Shown: positions 54,825-64,000, counted from the stretch's first letter. The stretch is 64,000 bases of DNA from Photobacterium chitinilyticum (GCF_004104355.1 NZ_RJLM01000005.1:124001-188000), one strand, 5' to 3'. Numbers and translations are program-made. The notes: generated by a model from the letters alone, not told the origin.

Positions 54825-56642
54825 ATGGCTGGTATTTACATTACTGAACTTAGATTATCTGGGGCTGAAAAACCTAACGCGATAGTCAACTTCAAAAAGG
54901 GCGTAAATATTATTACAGGCCCTTCAAATACGGGTAAGACATTTGTTTTTGAATGCTTGGACTACATGTTAGGTAAGTCAAAGCTGGAGAGAAGAATATC
55001 TGAATCTAACGGTTATGAGCATGTGTTCCTTGAGCTGGAAGATTATGTAGGTAACGTTTATACCCTGAAATCCGACCTTCACGGTGGTGATTTTTTGTTA
55101 GGTGAGTGCTCGGTTGATGATTGGGAAACGACTCAAGAGCATGTCACACTGAAAAGGAAGCATACGGCAAATAAAACAAACACTCTCTCACACTTTATTT
55201 TGTCTAAATGCGGACTAGAAAACAAATGGATTCGAGTGAATCAAAAAGCAAAAAAGTCGGAGTTAAGTCTTTCATCAATGAGACCGCTTTCTTTGATTGG
55301 AGAGCTAAATATTCCAAAGGTAGAGTCACCATTCCTTTCAGGCCAACATATTGATAAAACGAAAGAAACTAATGTAATTAAATTTTTGGTTACTGGGATA
55401 GATGATTCAGCTTTACAAGAAACTCCTTCAGACAAAGTGATAGCAAACAAATCTGGCAGGCTAGAGATGCTAGAAGAACTGATTGATAAGCATGAGCATA
55501 GTCCAGATTCCGAAAGAACCATAGAAGAGTTAGAAGACCAGCAGACAAAGTTAGAGTTAGCTATCTATGAATCAAGAGAAATTGCAGATAATGTAACCGA
55601 GCGCATGTCTCATTATGAAGATCAGAGACACACCGTATTGGAACGAATGGATTCTTTAAGAACTAGCGTCAAAGAGCAAGAGTTCCTAAGCAAAAATGTA
55701 TCGATCATAGAGAAGCAATATATATCTGATTTAAGCAGGCTTGGCTCAACGCTAGAAATGGGAGCGGCTTTGTCGAGCATAGAACGCCAGAACTGTCCTG
55801 TGTGTGAAGCTAGCTTTGTTCCAAAAGAACCGACGAACAAAGATATCTGTATTAGTGCCGATGCAGAGAGGAAGAAGATAGGTGCAATGCTTCATGAAGT
55901 TGGTTTAGCTAAAGCACAATTCCAATCTGAGATTGAAGAACATAGTTCTGAGATCCGTGCGCTTCAAAATGAACTTACCAATTTGAATGATCTTATTGCA
56001 AGGCATTTCAATCAGTCGTTTCAAGATCACTTAGAAGAAATTGATGAGTTGCAGTTGAAGCTTCGGGAGATTAATGAAGAATTAGTATCACGTTCTTTTG
56101 TAAGCTCATTGTGTAAGCAACGCGATGAGCTGCTGGAATTGGTTACTCTTTCAAAAACAGCCAGACAGTTTGAGAAGTTAACTATTGAGAATCTAGAATC
56201 AATAGCAAAAACAATGGAGCGATTGCTGATTCGTTGGGGGTATTTAGATATAAACTCAGAGCATAGAGTAGTGTTTAGTGAAAATGATAATGATTTTGTT
56301 ATCAACGGGGAAGCAAGGAAGCTGGCGGGTAAAGGTTATCGGTCTATAACTCATGCTTCTTTCACGTTGTCATTGCTTATACAAAAATTAGGTTTAGGGT
56401 TCTGTGTTATGGATTCGCCACTAGTTACCTATAAAAAGCCAGATGTCCCGATTGGAGAGGGCATATCTAACGACATGGCGACTGAATTTTATTCTTCTCT
56501 GTTAGAAATTAAAGACGATTGCCAAGTAATAGTTATTGAAAATGAGGACGTACCTTTGGAAGTTAGTCGCAATGTTCATCATATACATTTCACCAAAAAT
56601 CCAGAGTATGGAAGGTATGGCTTAATACCTATTGAGAATTAG
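54825..56642 (+). CDS. Rad50/SMC-like ATPase of the ABC-3C system (DUF3732 type)
   Basis: A 605-residue ATPase. Walker A is IITGPSNTGKTFVFE (residues ~29-43). Long coiled-coil arms (residues ~190-310 and ~345-430) flank a zinc-hook-like CPVCEASF near residue 324. The Walker B region GFCVMDSPLVTYKKPD is near the C-terminus. This resembles the DUF3732 family. It likely senses DNA or phage structures and controls the nuclease partner. It is the last gene before the right end. Confidence 0.8.
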   Translation: MAGIYITELRLSGAEKPNAIVNFKKGVNIITGPSNTGKTFVFECLDYMLGKSKLERRISESNGYEHVFLELEDYVGNVYTLKSDLHGGDFLLGECSVDDWETTQEHVTLKRKHTANKTNTLSHFILSKCGLENKWIRVNQKAKKSELSLSSMRPLSLIGELNIPKVESPFLSGQHIDKTKETNVIKFLVTGIDDSALQETPSDKVIANKSGRLEMLEELIDKHEHSPDSERTIEELEDQQTKLELAIYESREIADNVTERMSHYEDQRHTVLERMDSLRTSVKEQEFLSKNVSIIEKQYISDLSRLGSTLEMGAALSSIERQNCPVCEASFVPKEPTNKDICISADAERKKIGAMLHEVGLAKAQFQSEIEEHSSEIRALQNELTNLNDLIARHFNQSFQDHLEEIDELQLKLREINEELVSRSFVSSLCKQRDELLELVTLSKTARQFEKLTIENLESIAKTMERLLIRWGYLDINSEHRVVFSENDNDFVINGEARKLAGKGYRSITHASFTLSLLIQKLGLGFCVMDSPLVTYKKPDVPIGEGISNDMATEFYSSLLEIKDDCQVIVIENEDVPLEVSRNVHHIHFTKNPEYGRYGLIPIEN

Positions 56643-56794
56643 AGGCTAACTAAAGGTTTAATATCTAATATCTATTAAATATCAGGGTCTTTCAGAGTGT
56701 GTCGCCTTTGATTTGTAAATCTGAGTCCTATGATATGAATAGAAGCAACCCTATAGCGCTCCCTTTTCGAATTGATAAATGTTGAAGGTAATTA

Positions 56795-56822
56795 AAAAGG
56801 CGAACCAAACGGTTCGCCTTTT
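56795..56822. terminator. Bidirectional terminator at the right end of the transposon
   Basis: AAAAGGCGAACC pairs perfectly with GGTTCGCCTTTT around a 4-base loop, with T-rich sequence after it on both strands. It ends the ABC-3C operon and would also stop gcvP read-through entering the element. Confidence 0.85.
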
Positions 56823-56834
56823 GTTTTCAAGTTA

Positions 56835-56891
56835 GTTTCTAATTTAGTTATCGGTTTCCAACTCGGTTATCACAGTTTCCAACTTGGTTAT
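56835..56891 (-). repeat. Right-end TnsB-site-like repeats (three tightly spaced copies)
   Basis: On the minus strand, copies of ATAACCAAGTTGGAAAC lie at 56875-56891, with variants at 56854-56870 and 56835-56851, at 21- and 19-bp pitch. The close packing, unlike the wide spacing at the other end, is the asymmetry seen in Tn7 (dense right end). Confidence 0.8.
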
Positions 56892-56900
56892 CTGTGATCA
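56875..56900 (-). repeat. Right terminal inverted repeat of the transposon
   Basis: On the minus strand it reads TGATCACAGATAACC through GGAAAC, two mismatches from the left terminal repeat. Confidence 0.93.
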
Positions 56901-56905
56901 GCAAG
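56901..56905. repeat. Target site duplication, right (GCAAG)
   Basis: Identical to 35841-35845. The next three bases separate it from the gcvP stop codon. Confidence 0.88.
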
Positions 56906-56908
56906 CTC

Positions 56909-59806
56909 TTAGTCTTCCATGTAGTTCTCAATACCCGGGCAAGAACATACTAGGTTACGGTCACCGAATACGTTATCAACCCGGTTAACCGTCGGCCAGT
57001 ACTTGGCGTCCTTGGTCTGGTTTGATGGGAAGCAACCTAGCTCGCGGCTGTAGCTGCGGTTCCACTCGGTTTCCATTAAGTCTGCCTGAGTATGCGGTGC
57101 GTGGACTAGCGGGTTGTCTGCCAGATCCCACTCGCCATCTTGAACACGGGCAATCTCATGGCGGATAGCAATCATTGCGTCACAGAAGCGATCCAGTTCA
57201 GCCAGGTCTTCAGATTCTGTTGGCTCGATCATCAGTGTGCCGGCAACAGGGAATGACATGGTTGGTGCATGGAAGCCGTAGTCCATCAGACGTTTAGCAA
57301 CGTCTTCCTCTGAGATGCCTGAAGCTTCTTTGATTGGACGGATGTCGATAATACATTCGTGAGCGATGCGGCCGTGTGTACCACGATACAGAACTGGGTA
57401 GTGCGGACGCAGACGCTCCATTACGTAGTTTGCACCCAAGATAGCCAGTTTAGTTGCTTCAGTCAGGCCTTCTTCGCCCATCATCGCAATATAAGCGTAT
57501 GAGATAGGCAGGATAGAGGCTGAACCTAGCTCTGCTGCTGATACAGCGTACTGAGGCTTGTCGCTTTCAGAACTTTCTGTGTGACCCGGCAGGAACGGAG
57601 CCAGGTGCGATTTAACACCGATAGGACCCATACCCGGACCACCACCGCCGTGTGGGATACAGAAGGTTTTGTGCAGGTTCAGGTGCGAGACGTCAGAGCC
57701 GATGAAGCCAGGGCTTGTTAGGCCAACCTGCGCGTTCATGTTGGCACCGTCAAGGTAAACCTGACCGCCAGCTTCATGAACCAGCTCACACACTTCCTGA
57801 ACGGCTTCTTCGTATACACCGTGGGTAGAAGGGTAGGTGATCATGATGCACGACAGGTTGTCGCGGTGTTTTTCGATTTTTGATTTCAGATCTTCAACGT
57901 CGATGTTACCAAGGTCGTCACAGCCAACTACCACAACTTTCATCGATACCATGGCAGCAGAAGCTGGGTTAGTACCGTGCGCAGAGCTTGGGATCAAGCA
58001 TACGTTACGGTGTGACTCTCCGTTAGACTCGTGGTAGCGCTGAATCGCAATCAGGCCAGCGTACTCACCCTGTGCACCTGAGTTTGGCTGTAGCGAGAAC
58101 GCATCGTAGCCTGTTACCGAGCACAGCATTTCAGAGAACTTCTCAGCAAGTTCAGCATAGCCTTGTGCCTGATCTGCTGGGGCAAATGGGTGCAGGGAAC
58201 CGAATTCAGGCCAAGTTACAGGGATCATCTCTGCTGCGGCATTTAGCTTCATGGTACAGCTGCCTAGCGGGATCATACCGTGAGTTAGCGAGTAGTCTTT
58301 GTTTTCCAGCTTCTTCATGTAACGCATCATCTGCGTTTCACTGTGGTGCTCGCTAAATACTGGGTGAGTCAGGTACTTGCTGGTACGGCGGCAGCTTTCT
58401 GGAATGGCTGCGAATTCATCGGAAGCAATATCTGCTGTGAACATTGATGCTTTTAGCTCATCACCGCTGAACAGAGTCAGTAGCTCTTCGATATCTTCAA
58501 TTTTGGTGGTTTCGTCAACGCTGATACCAAGCTGACCGCTCTTGTCATCAGTAGCCGGATATTTACGCAGGTTGATGCCCGCATCGAGCGCCTTTTTGTA
58601 GAGCTCGTTAGTTTTCTTGCCGGTATTTAGCGTAATGGTGTCGAAGAAGGCGTCGTGCGCTAGTTCGATACCAGAGTTGCGTAGGCCAGCAGCAAGAATT
58701 GCTGTTAGGTGGTGGACACGGCGGCCGATTTTACGCAGGCCTTCAGGACCGTGGTAAAGGGCATAGAATGCAGCCATGTTTGCTAGTAGTGCCTGAGCTG
58801 TACAGATGTTCGATGTCGCTTTTTCACGACGGATGTGCTGTTCACGCGTTTGCATCGCCATACGTAGCGCTTGGTTATCTTTGGAATCTTTCGATACACC
58901 GATAACACGGCCAGGCATTGTACGCTTGTGCTTGTCTTTGGTTGCCATGAAGCCCGCGTGCGGGCCGCCGAAGCCCATTGGGACACCGAAGCGCTGGGCA
59001 CTACCGATAACTACGTCCGCGCCCATTTCGCCAGGTGATTTCAGTAGCGTTAGTGCCAGCAGATCAGAGGCAACAGCGACCAGTGTTTTCTTGGCGTGTG
59101 CTTTTTCGATAGTTTCAGTTAGGTCTACCACGTTGCCGCTGGTGCCAGGGTACTGAAGCAGAGCGCCGAATACATCGTGGTTGTCCAGCTCGTCGATAGA
59201 GCCTGTGATGATTTCAATGCCGATGTAGCCGGCACGAGTACGAACAACATCTACAGTCTGTGGGTGCAGATCGTTCGATACAAAGAATGTCTTGCTCTTG
59301 TTTTTGCCTGCACGCTGACACAGTGTCATGGCTTCGGCTGCTGCTGTCGCTTCATCAAGCAGCGATGCATTGGCCAGTTCCATGCCTGTCAGATCCATGA
59401 TCATCTGCTGGTAGTTAAGCAGTGATTCTAGGCGACCTTGGGAGATTTCTGGCTGGTAAGGGGTATAAGCTGTGTACCAACCTGGATTTTCCAGGACGTT
59501 ACGCAGAATAACATTAGGCGTTAAGGTGTTGTAGTAACCCTGACCGATAAAACTGCGGTTGATGATATTTTTGCTTGCGATTGCTTTAAGCGCAGCAAGC
59601 ATATCTGATTCGCTTTGAGGCTGGTCTAACTTCATTGGTTCTGGCAGACGAATTGCTGCCGGGACGGTTTGTTCAATCAGCTGATCAACGCTTGCAACGC
59701 CGATAGTTTCCAGCATGATTTTTTGTTGTGCTGAATCCGGGCCATTATGACGACCTGCGAATTCCTTATCGTCACTTAATGCATTTAGAAGAGTCATGTC
59801 GGTCAT
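56909..59806 (-). CDS. gcvP: Glycine dehydrogenase (decarboxylating), P-protein of glycine cleavage
   Basis: A 965-residue full-length P-protein. PLP-binding is shown by [19 protein letters not shown], with the Schiff-base Lys ~residue 712. N-terminal and C-terminal fold-type-I halves are both present, with typical [13 protein letters not shown] near 120. It decarboxylates glycine and passes the aminomethyl group to GcvH. AGGAAAG precedes the ATG. It is the last gene of a glyA-gcvH-gcvP run. The transposon starts just past its stop codon, so the coding sequence is untouched but the transcript end is replaced. Confidence 0.97.
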   Translation of the reverse strand: MTDMTLLNALSDDKEFAGRHNGPDSAQQKIMLETIGVASVDQLIEQTVPAAIRLPEPMKLDQPQSESDMLAALKAIASKNIINRSFIGQGYYNTLTPNVILRNVLENPGWYTAYTPYQPEISQGRLESLLNYQQMIMDLTGMELANASLLDEATAAAEAMTLCQRAGKNKSKTFFVSNDLHPQTVDVVRTRAGYIGIEIITGSIDELDNHDVFGALLQYPGTSGNVVDLTETIEKAHAKKTLVAVASDLLALTLLKSPGEMGADVVIGSAQRFGVPMGFGGPHAGFMATKDKHKRTMPGRVIGVSKDSKDNQALRMAMQTREQHIRREKATSNICTAQALLANMAAFYALYHGPEGLRKIGRRVHHLTAILAAGLRNSGIELAHDAFFDTITLNTGKKTNELYKKALDAGINLRKYPATDDKSGQLGISVDETTKIEDIEELLTLFSGDELKASMFTADIASDEFAAIPESCRRTSKYLTHPVFSEHHSETQMMRYMKKLENKDYSLTHGMIPLGSCTMKLNAAAEMIPVTWPEFGSLHPFAPADQAQGYAELAEKFSEMLCSVTGYDAFSLQPNSGAQGEYAGLIAIQRYHESNGESHRNVCLIPSSAHGTNPASAAMVSMKVVVVGCDDLGNIDVEDLKSKIEKHRDNLSCIMITYPSTHGVYEEAVQEVCELVHEAGGQVYLDGANMNAQVGLTSPGFIGSDVSHLNLHKTFCIPHGGGGPGMGPIGVKSHLAPFLPGHTESSESDKPQYAVSAAELGSASILPISYAYIAMMGEEGLTEATKLAILGANYVMERLRPHYPVLYRGTHGRIAHECIIDIRPIKEASGISEEDVAKRLMDYGFHAPTMSFPVAGTLMIEPTESEDLAELDRFCDAMIAIRHEIARVQDGEWDLADNPLVHAPHTQADLMETEWNRSYSRELGCFPSNQTKDAKYWPTVNRVDNVFGDRNLVCSCPGIENYMED

Positions 59807-59937
59807 GGTTCTTTCCTGAACAGTTACTACCTATTACACCTGAGCATGATGCAATAGTGGGAAGTCATCGAGAGTAGGTTGAAAACCGGCTTTTAAGCGG
59901 AAATTATCTTTTTCGGTACTTAAAAGCCGATATTCAC

Positions 59938-60318
59938 TTAGTCTTCGTCGATAGACGCTAGGTATTTCTCGCCGTCGATAAGCTTGCTTAGCTCTTCAAC
60001 ATCTGCAACTTTGATCTTAGCAATCCAGCCGCCTTCGTATGGTTCTTCGTTAATCAGCTCAGGGCTGTCTTCCAGCTCTTCGTTGATTTCAACAATTTCA
60101 CCGGTTACCGGCGCATAGATGTCAGAAGCTGCTTTTACAGATTCAACTAGAGAGAAAGTCTCACCAGCTTCTGTTGAGTCACCCACTTCTGGAAGATCAA
60201 CGAATACAACGTCACCAAGTAGACCCTGAGCGTGGCTAGAGATACCCATAGTGATAGTGCCGTCACCGTTATCGCGTACCCACTCATGACTTTCAGCGAA
60301 CTTCAATGTATTTTCCAT
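59938..60318 (-). CDS. gcvH: Glycine cleavage system H protein
   Basis: A 126-residue lipoyl carrier. The modified Lys is in [17 protein letters not shown], with Glu, Ser and Val at their usual places. It shuttles the methylamine group between GcvP, GcvT and Lpd. AGGAGT lies before the ATG. It sits 109 bp after glyA and 131 bp before gcvP. Confidence 0.96.
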   Translation of the reverse strand: MENTLKFAESHEWVRDNGDGTITMGISSHAQGLLGDVVFVDLPEVGDSTEAGETFSLVESVKAASDIYAPVTGEIVEINEELEDSPELINEEPYEGGWIAKIKVADVEELSKLIDGEKYLASIDED

Positions 60319-60427
60319 TTTTACTCCTTGCGCAATGCTTCCGCAGATTTTGTTTATTTTTACAGGCCCGTATAAAAGTCATCGGGCCACAGATTTTCGG
60401 TTTGTATCAATCAATAATCGTAGAGGA

Positions 60428-61723
60428 CTACTGGTATAGCGGGAAACGGCTGCAGAGTTTCTGTACTTGCTGTTTCACACGCTGCTCAACTTCACTGTTG
60501 TCTTCTGGGTTGGCAACCAGCCCGTCAAGTACGTCACCAATCCACTCACCAATTTGCTTGAATTCGTCAGAGCCAAACCCACGGCTTGTGCCTGCCGGTG
60601 TACCAAGACGGATGCCTGATGTAACCATAGGCTTTTCAGAATCGAATGGGATGCCATTCTTATTACAGGTAATACCTGCACGCTCCAGGGCTTCTTCTGT
60701 CTGATTGCCTTTTAGGCCCTTTGGACGAAGGTCAACCAGCATCAGGTGAGTGTCTGTACCATTGGTAACAATATCGCAACCGCGAGCTTGCAGGACTTCT
60801 GCTAACACTTTCGCGTTGTTGATCACATTTTTAATGTACAGTTTGAATTCTGGTTCTAGGGCTTCACCAAGAGCAACGGCTTTACCAGCAATAACATGCA
60901 TTAGCGGACCACCCTGAAGGCCAGGGAAAACCGCCGAGTTGATCTTCTTGTTAATATCTTCGTGGTTAGTCAGGATCATACCGCCACGAGGGCCACGCAA
61001 TGTTTTGTGCGTTGTTGTCGTAACAATGTGTGCGTGCGGAATCGGATTTGGGTGTTCGCCAGCTGCAATTAGTCCGGCAATGTGCGCCATATCAACCATC
61101 AGGTATGCGCCAACTTCATCGGCAATGGCTCGGAACTTGGCAAAATCAATTTTACGAGGAATAGCAGAACCACCAGCGATGATCATTTTTGGCTGGCTTT
61201 CGATAGCAAGCTCACGAACCTGGTCGTAGTCTATTTCGCAGTTGTCTTTGCTAACACCGTATTGAACCGCATTGAACCACTTGCCGGAAAGGGCAGGGCG
61301 AGCACCGTGAGTTAAGTGGCCACCAGCATCCAGAGACATACCTAGGATGGTGTCGCCTGGCTGAAGCAGTGCGAGCATCACTGCACCGTTGGCCTGGGCG
61401 CCAGAGTGTGGCTGAACGTTCACGTACTCGCACTGGAAAAGTTGTTTGGCACGAGCAATGGCGATTCTTTCTACTTCGTCGACATGTTCACAGCCACCGT
61501 AGTAGCGGCGACCTGCATAACCTTCGGCGTATTTGTTGGTTAAACAGCTACCTTGTGCTTGCATAACCGCTTTAGAAACGATGTTTTCAGAGGCGATCAG
61601 TTCGATTTGCTGGTTCTGACGGTTCAGCTCTGCCTCGATGCCTGCATTAACAGCTCCGTCCACCTGAGCAAGGTTGGTGGAGAAGAACATTTCTAAATCG
61701 TGGTTTTGGTATGAAGCTTTCAT
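60428..61723 (-). CDS. glyA: Serine hydroxymethyltransferase
   Basis: A 431-residue PLP enzyme that interconverts serine and glycine with tetrahydrofolate. [14 protein letters not shown] holds the PLP Lys, and [14 protein letters not shown] and [11 protein letters not shown] are conserved. Its link to gcvH/gcvP suggests a role in glycine use (C1 units) and that it may be the second, cluster-specific copy in the genome. The extension at the N-terminus and C-terminus makes it longer than the ~417-residue housekeeping form. A PurR-like box lies 229 bp upstream. Confidence 0.96.
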   Translation of the reverse strand: MKASYQNHDLEMFFSTNLAQVDGAVNAGIEAELNRQNQQIELIASENIVSKAVMQAQGSCLTNKYAEGYAGRRYYGGCEHVDEVERIAIARAKQLFQCEYVNVQPHSGAQANGAVMLALLQPGDTILGMSLDAGGHLTHGARPALSGKWFNAVQYGVSKDNCEIDYDQVRELAIESQPKMIIAGGSAIPRKIDFAKFRAIADEVGAYLMVDMAHIAGLIAAGEHPNPIPHAHIVTTTTHKTLRGPRGGMILTNHEDINKKINSAVFPGLQGGPLMHVIAGKAVALGEALEPEFKLYIKNVINNAKVLAEVLQARGCDIVTNGTDTHLMLVDLRPKGLKGNQTEEALERAGITCNKNGIPFDSEKPMVTSGIRLGTPAGTSRGFGSDEFKQIGEWIGDVLDGLVANPEDNSEVEQRVKQQVQKLCSRFPLYQ

Positions 61724-61902
61724 TTCACGTTATCCTCAAGTGCGCCCTAGTGGGTGTTCCATTGTCCAGAGCCATTGGCTGTATTGTAGTTATGGATAAT
61801 GTCTGCAGCTGGTTGCCTTAATCAGACCAAAATATGACAGTTGAATGTCTAACTGGCCCTAACAACTGCGTAACATACCTTTCTATAGATAGCCGATCAA
61901 AC

Positions 61903-61912
61903 GGAAATTTCC
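61903..61912. promoter_or_regulatory. Palindrome GGAAATTTCC in the glyA leader
   Basis: A perfect 10-bp palindrome resembling the GTTTCC/GGAAAC half-sites near the XRE gene. Possible operator. Confidence 0.3.
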
Positions 61913-61951
61913 AATAGTGGATCATTGTCCACTTTAGTATCGATTATATTA

Positions 61952-61967
61952 GGCAAACGTTTGCGCC
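61952..61967. promoter_or_regulatory. PurR-like operator upstream of glyA
   Basis: GGCAAACGTTTGCGCC contains the perfect 12-bp palindrome GCAAACGTTTGC and closely fits the PurR box consensus. glyA is a known PurR target in enterobacteria. Confidence 0.7.
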
Positions 61968-62173
61968 TTGTCATGCATATTTCTCTCTGAAGGCCAATTT
62001 CTTCGTTTATTTACCGGAGTGCAGTGTTGTTGCGAGTTGGTTAATAATGATAACAAGCCCAGTAGCTATAAGGGTTTTGTAAGAGTTTCCTATATCAGGT
62101 AGTGTGGGAGAAAGGAATGTGCCGCAGTGCAATTATTGTGCTTTTGAGCGGTGGAAAAGGCAGCAAAAAAATA

Positions 62174-62195
62174 AAAGTTTCCTTTTGGAAACTTT
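62174..62195 (+). promoter_or_regulatory. Likely autoregulatory operator of the XRE/cupin gene
   Basis: A 9-bp perfect inverted repeat, AAAGTTTCC and GGAAACTTT separated by TTTT. Another half-site AAGTTTCC stands at 62244-62251. It lies 105 bp before the regulator start, in the divergent interval with glyA. Confidence 0.55.
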
Positions 62196-62299
62196 GTTTC
62201 AAATATGATGCGTCGGTCAAACTTTTTCATTGGTATGACTTTTAAGTTTCCGATCGGCTATGCCAAAATGAAGTAACAGTAGTACCAAGGAGGGAAGTA

Positions 62300-62935
62300 A
62301 TGAGTGATAAACAACAGGTAGATATCTACCCATCGATGACGGTAGCCAAAGAACATGGTACGGATAGAGATGAGAAAATCGAGCCACTGAAACTCGGTAA
62401 GCGGTTAAAAGAAATCCGGATGGCCCATGGGCTAACTCTGGAAGAAGCCAGTAAGCGTACCGGGCTGGCCCGTTCGACGCTGTCTAAGATTGAGAACGAG
62501 CAAATTTCTCCTACGTTCCAGGCGATGCAAAAGCTGGCTGGTGGATTAGAAATCGATATTCCTCAGCTGTTTGCACCACCAAAGCAGATAAAAGCAACGG
62601 GCCGCAGAGATATCACCCGTCAGGATGAGGGAAAGCCGCATCCAACGACAACGTATGAGCATGAGCTGCTGGCAACGCAGCTAACCAAGAAAAAGATGAT
62701 GCCGTTTAAGTCTCGGGTACGGGCTCGCCAGTTTGAGGACTATTCAGGCTGGATCCGCCATGACGGCGAAGAGTTCTTGCTGGTGTTATCTGGCGAGATC
62801 ACTTTTTTCTCTGAGTTTTATGAGCCGGTGAAGCTGAGCGAGGGCGACTCGGTTTATTATGATGCCACCATGGGACATATGTTGGTATCAATTAGCGATG
62901 AAGATGCGCACATTCTTTGGGTAACGGCATCGTGA
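62300..62935 (+). CDS. XRE-family regulator with C-terminal cupin sensor domain
   Basis: A 211-residue protein with a helix-turn-helix (LGKRLKEIRMAHGLTLEEASK, then ARSTLSKIENEQ) at residues ~32-85 and a cupin domain (residues ~135-205, HDGEEFLLVLSGEITFF, GDSVYYDATMGHM). The cupin part should bind a small metabolite. Located between divergent glyA and downstream gcvT, it is the likely glycine/serine-responsive regulator of the locus (inference from position). GGAGGGAAG precedes the start. Confidence 0.88.
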   Translation: MSDKQQVDIYPSMTVAKEHGTDRDEKIEPLKLGKRLKEIRMAHGLTLEEASKRTGLARSTLSKIENEQISPTFQAMQKLAGGLEIDIPQLFAPPKQIKATGRRDITRQDEGKPHPTTTYEHELLATQLTKKKMMPFKSRVRARQFEDYSGWIRHDGEEFLLVLSGEITFFSEFYEPVKLSEGDSVYYDATMGHMLVSISDEDAHILWVTAS

Positions 62936-63002
62936 CATCAGTGTAAGGACGATTATTTGTACTGATGTGAAATTATGTGAGGTGGCGCAGTTTGAACCGC
63001 AA

Positions 63003-63026
63003 GAAACTTTGTTTACTATAGTAAAC
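63003..63026. promoter_or_regulatory. Palindromic operator in the gcvT promoter
   Basis: GTTTACTATAGTAAAC (63011-63026) is a perfect 16-bp palindrome, and GAAACTTTGTTT (63003-63014) is identical to 62188-62199 in the XRE leader, suggesting one regulator for both. Confidence 0.55.
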
Positions 63027-63097
63027 CTAGTTTAACATAGTCGCAACAAGTGATATGGAAAATAGCCGCATACTCGCGGTTCACGGAGTATAAACGT

Positions 63098-64000
63098 ATG
63101 TCCCAAGAATTACTGGTAACACCTCTGCACGCTCTTCATGTTGAGATGGGCGCGAAAATGGTTCCTTTTGCTGGCTATGACATGCCTGTTCAATACGCAT
63201 TAGGTGTTCGCAAAGAGCATATCCACTGCCGTGAAGCAGCCGGTTTGTTTGATGTTTCACATATGGGTCAGCTTCGCCTTCATGGTGCCAATGCTGCGAA
63301 AGCCCTTGAAGCACTTGTTCCTGTCGATATTATTGACCTGCCAGCAGGCAAGCAGCGTTATGCATTCTTTACCAACGAGCAGGGCGGGATCTTAGACGAT
63401 CTGATGGTGACTAATTTTGGTGATCACCTGTTTGTCGTGGTGAATGCGGCATGTAAAGACCAAGATATTGCCCATATCAAAGCGCATTTACCTGCCGATG
63501 TTGAGATGGAACTCATTGATGATCGTGCATTGCTTGCCCTGCAAGGACCAAAAGCCGCAGAAGTATTGGCTCGTTTGAATCCTGCTGTGAGCGACATGCT
63601 ATTTATGGATGCTGTATCTATTGATCTGGGTGGCGCAGAGTGTCTGGTAAGCCGTTCTGGCTATACCGGTGAGGATGGTTATGAAATCTCTGTGCCGGCT
63701 GATAAAGCAGATGCACTAGCACGTGAACTACTGGCAAACACTGAAGTAGAGTGGATTGGCTTGGGGGCTCGTGACTCATTGCGTCTTGAGTGTGGCCTAT
63801 GTTTATACGGTAACGATATCGATACAACAACGACGCCTGTTGAGGCCAGCCTGTTGTGGGGTATCAGTAAGCCTCGCCGTGCGGACGGTCAACGTCCGGG
63901 TGGTTTCCCGGGTGCTGAATTGATCCTTGAGCAAATCCAGACGAAGGATGTAGCCCGTAAGCGTATCGGTTTGCTTGGCCAGTCAAAGGCACCTGTTCGT
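63098..64000 (+). CDS. gcvT: Aminomethyltransferase, T-protein of glycine cleavage (3' end outside window)
   Basis: 301 codons are visible, starting MSQELLVTPLHALHVEMGAK with GGAG upstream. The motifs MVPFAGYDMPVQY, GLFDVSHMGQ and SRSGYTGEDGYEI (folate and Asp-acting region) identify GcvT. It transfers the methylene group from GcvH to tetrahydrofolate, releasing ammonia. It is transcribed apart from glyA-gcvH-gcvP. The frame is open to the window edge. Confidence 0.95.
   Translation, partial: MSQELLVTPLHALHVEMGAKMVPFAGYDMPVQYALGVRKEHIHCREAAGLFDVSHMGQLRLHGANAAKALEALVPVDIIDLPAGKQRYAFFTNEQGGILDDLMVTNFGDHLFVVVNAACKDQDIAHIKAHLPADVEMELIDDRALLALQGPKAAEVLARLNPAVSDMLFMDAVSIDLGGAECLVSRSGYTGEDGYEISVPADKADALARELLANTEVEWIGLGARDSLRLECGLCLYGNDIDTTTTPVEASLLWGISKPRRADGQRPGGFPGAELILEQIQTKDVARKRIGLLGQSKAPVR

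Larger units (their letters stand above)
35846..56900 (-). mobile_element. Complete 21-kb Tn7-like transposon inserted at the 3' end of gcvP
   Basis: Both ends were read directly: inverted terminal repeats starting TGATCACAGATAAC, 5-bp flanking duplications GCAAG, and internal copies of a 17-bp repeat at each end. The core genes are TnsA, TnsB, TnsC, two TniQ/TnsD-type proteins and one unknown gene, all minus strand. Cargo lies on both sides of the core. Two TniQ-family genes, 5-bp duplications and TnsA-B-C order recall the Tn6022/AbaR (tniCABDE) group, which inserts in comM; this assignment is from memory and by layout only. The tnsA-proximal end faces gcvP, the orientation Tn7 adopts next to glmS. 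Everything needed for movement appears intact. Confidence 0.93.

Noticed and set aside
35846-56900. CRISPR-associated transposon (Tn7 with Cas genes)
   Set aside because: No Cas8/Cas7/Cas6, Cas12k or repeat-spacer array was seen; TniQ proteins here are coded in the core operon beside tnsC, not with Cas genes.

Overview
The window looks like a gammaproteobacterial chromosome segment, most likely from the Vibrionaceae. This is an inference from the moderate-to-low GC content, the glycine-cleavage cluster laid out as glyA-gcvH-gcvP divergent from an XRE/cupin regulator and gcvT (as on the second chromosome of vibrios), and the style of the efflux, GGDEF/EAL and LysR genes. No rRNA or tRNA gene was seen to fix the genus.

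Region 1-11.4 kb holds the end of an M20 peptidase gene, a Na+/amino-acid (AGCS) symporter, a two-gene RND efflux operon (adaptor plus pump), an OmpR-type response regulator, a histidine kinase and a secreted FAD amine oxidase. The kinase and the oxidase are each cut by one in-frame stop codon in an otherwise open frame. A GNAT acetyltransferase and a small EF-hand protein follow. Region 12.3-20.5 kb reads as one unusual cluster: an APH-fold kinase, a MATE exporter, a short Orn/Lys/Arg decarboxylase, a TcdA/B-type glycosyltransferase fused to a GNAT domain, and a second MATE exporter. It may make and export a small amine- or sugar-derived metabolite. Region 20.5-29 kb has a LysR gene divergent from a haloalkane-dehalogenase-like hydrolase and an SDR, then a MOSC protein, a PAS-GAF-GGDEF-EAL protein and an ankyrin-like lipoprotein. 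Region 29-35.8 kb (esterase, MscS channel, LysR, ChaA) is bracketed by two 61-bp direct repeats; the right copy is the native gcvP terminator.

The main feature is a complete Tn7-like transposon of 21,055 bp at 35846-56900. It has 26-bp terminal inverted repeats (24/26 identical), three further copies of a 17-bp transposase-site-like repeat at each end, and a perfect 5-bp target duplication, GCAAG. It lies 3 bp past the gcvP stop codon and separates gcvP from its terminator. The core is an overlapping operon tnsA-tnsB-tnsC-tniQ-tnsD plus an unknown sixth gene. The cargo looks like stacked defence modules: (a) a CD-NTase with an AGS-C sensor, a decayed SLATT effector, a reverse transcriptase and an intact SLATT protein; (b) an overlapping three-gene operon of a helical-repeat protein, a 105-residue protein and a PD-(D/E)XK-like protein that matches no system I can name; (c) an ABC-three-component-type set (Mrr-like nuclease, middle component, DUF3732-like ATPase). 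There is no Cas gene or CRISPR array.

The right end (56.9-64 kb) is the glycine cleavage locus. A PurR-like palindrome lies upstream of glyA, and a 12-mer is shared by the promoter regions of the XRE regulator and gcvT.
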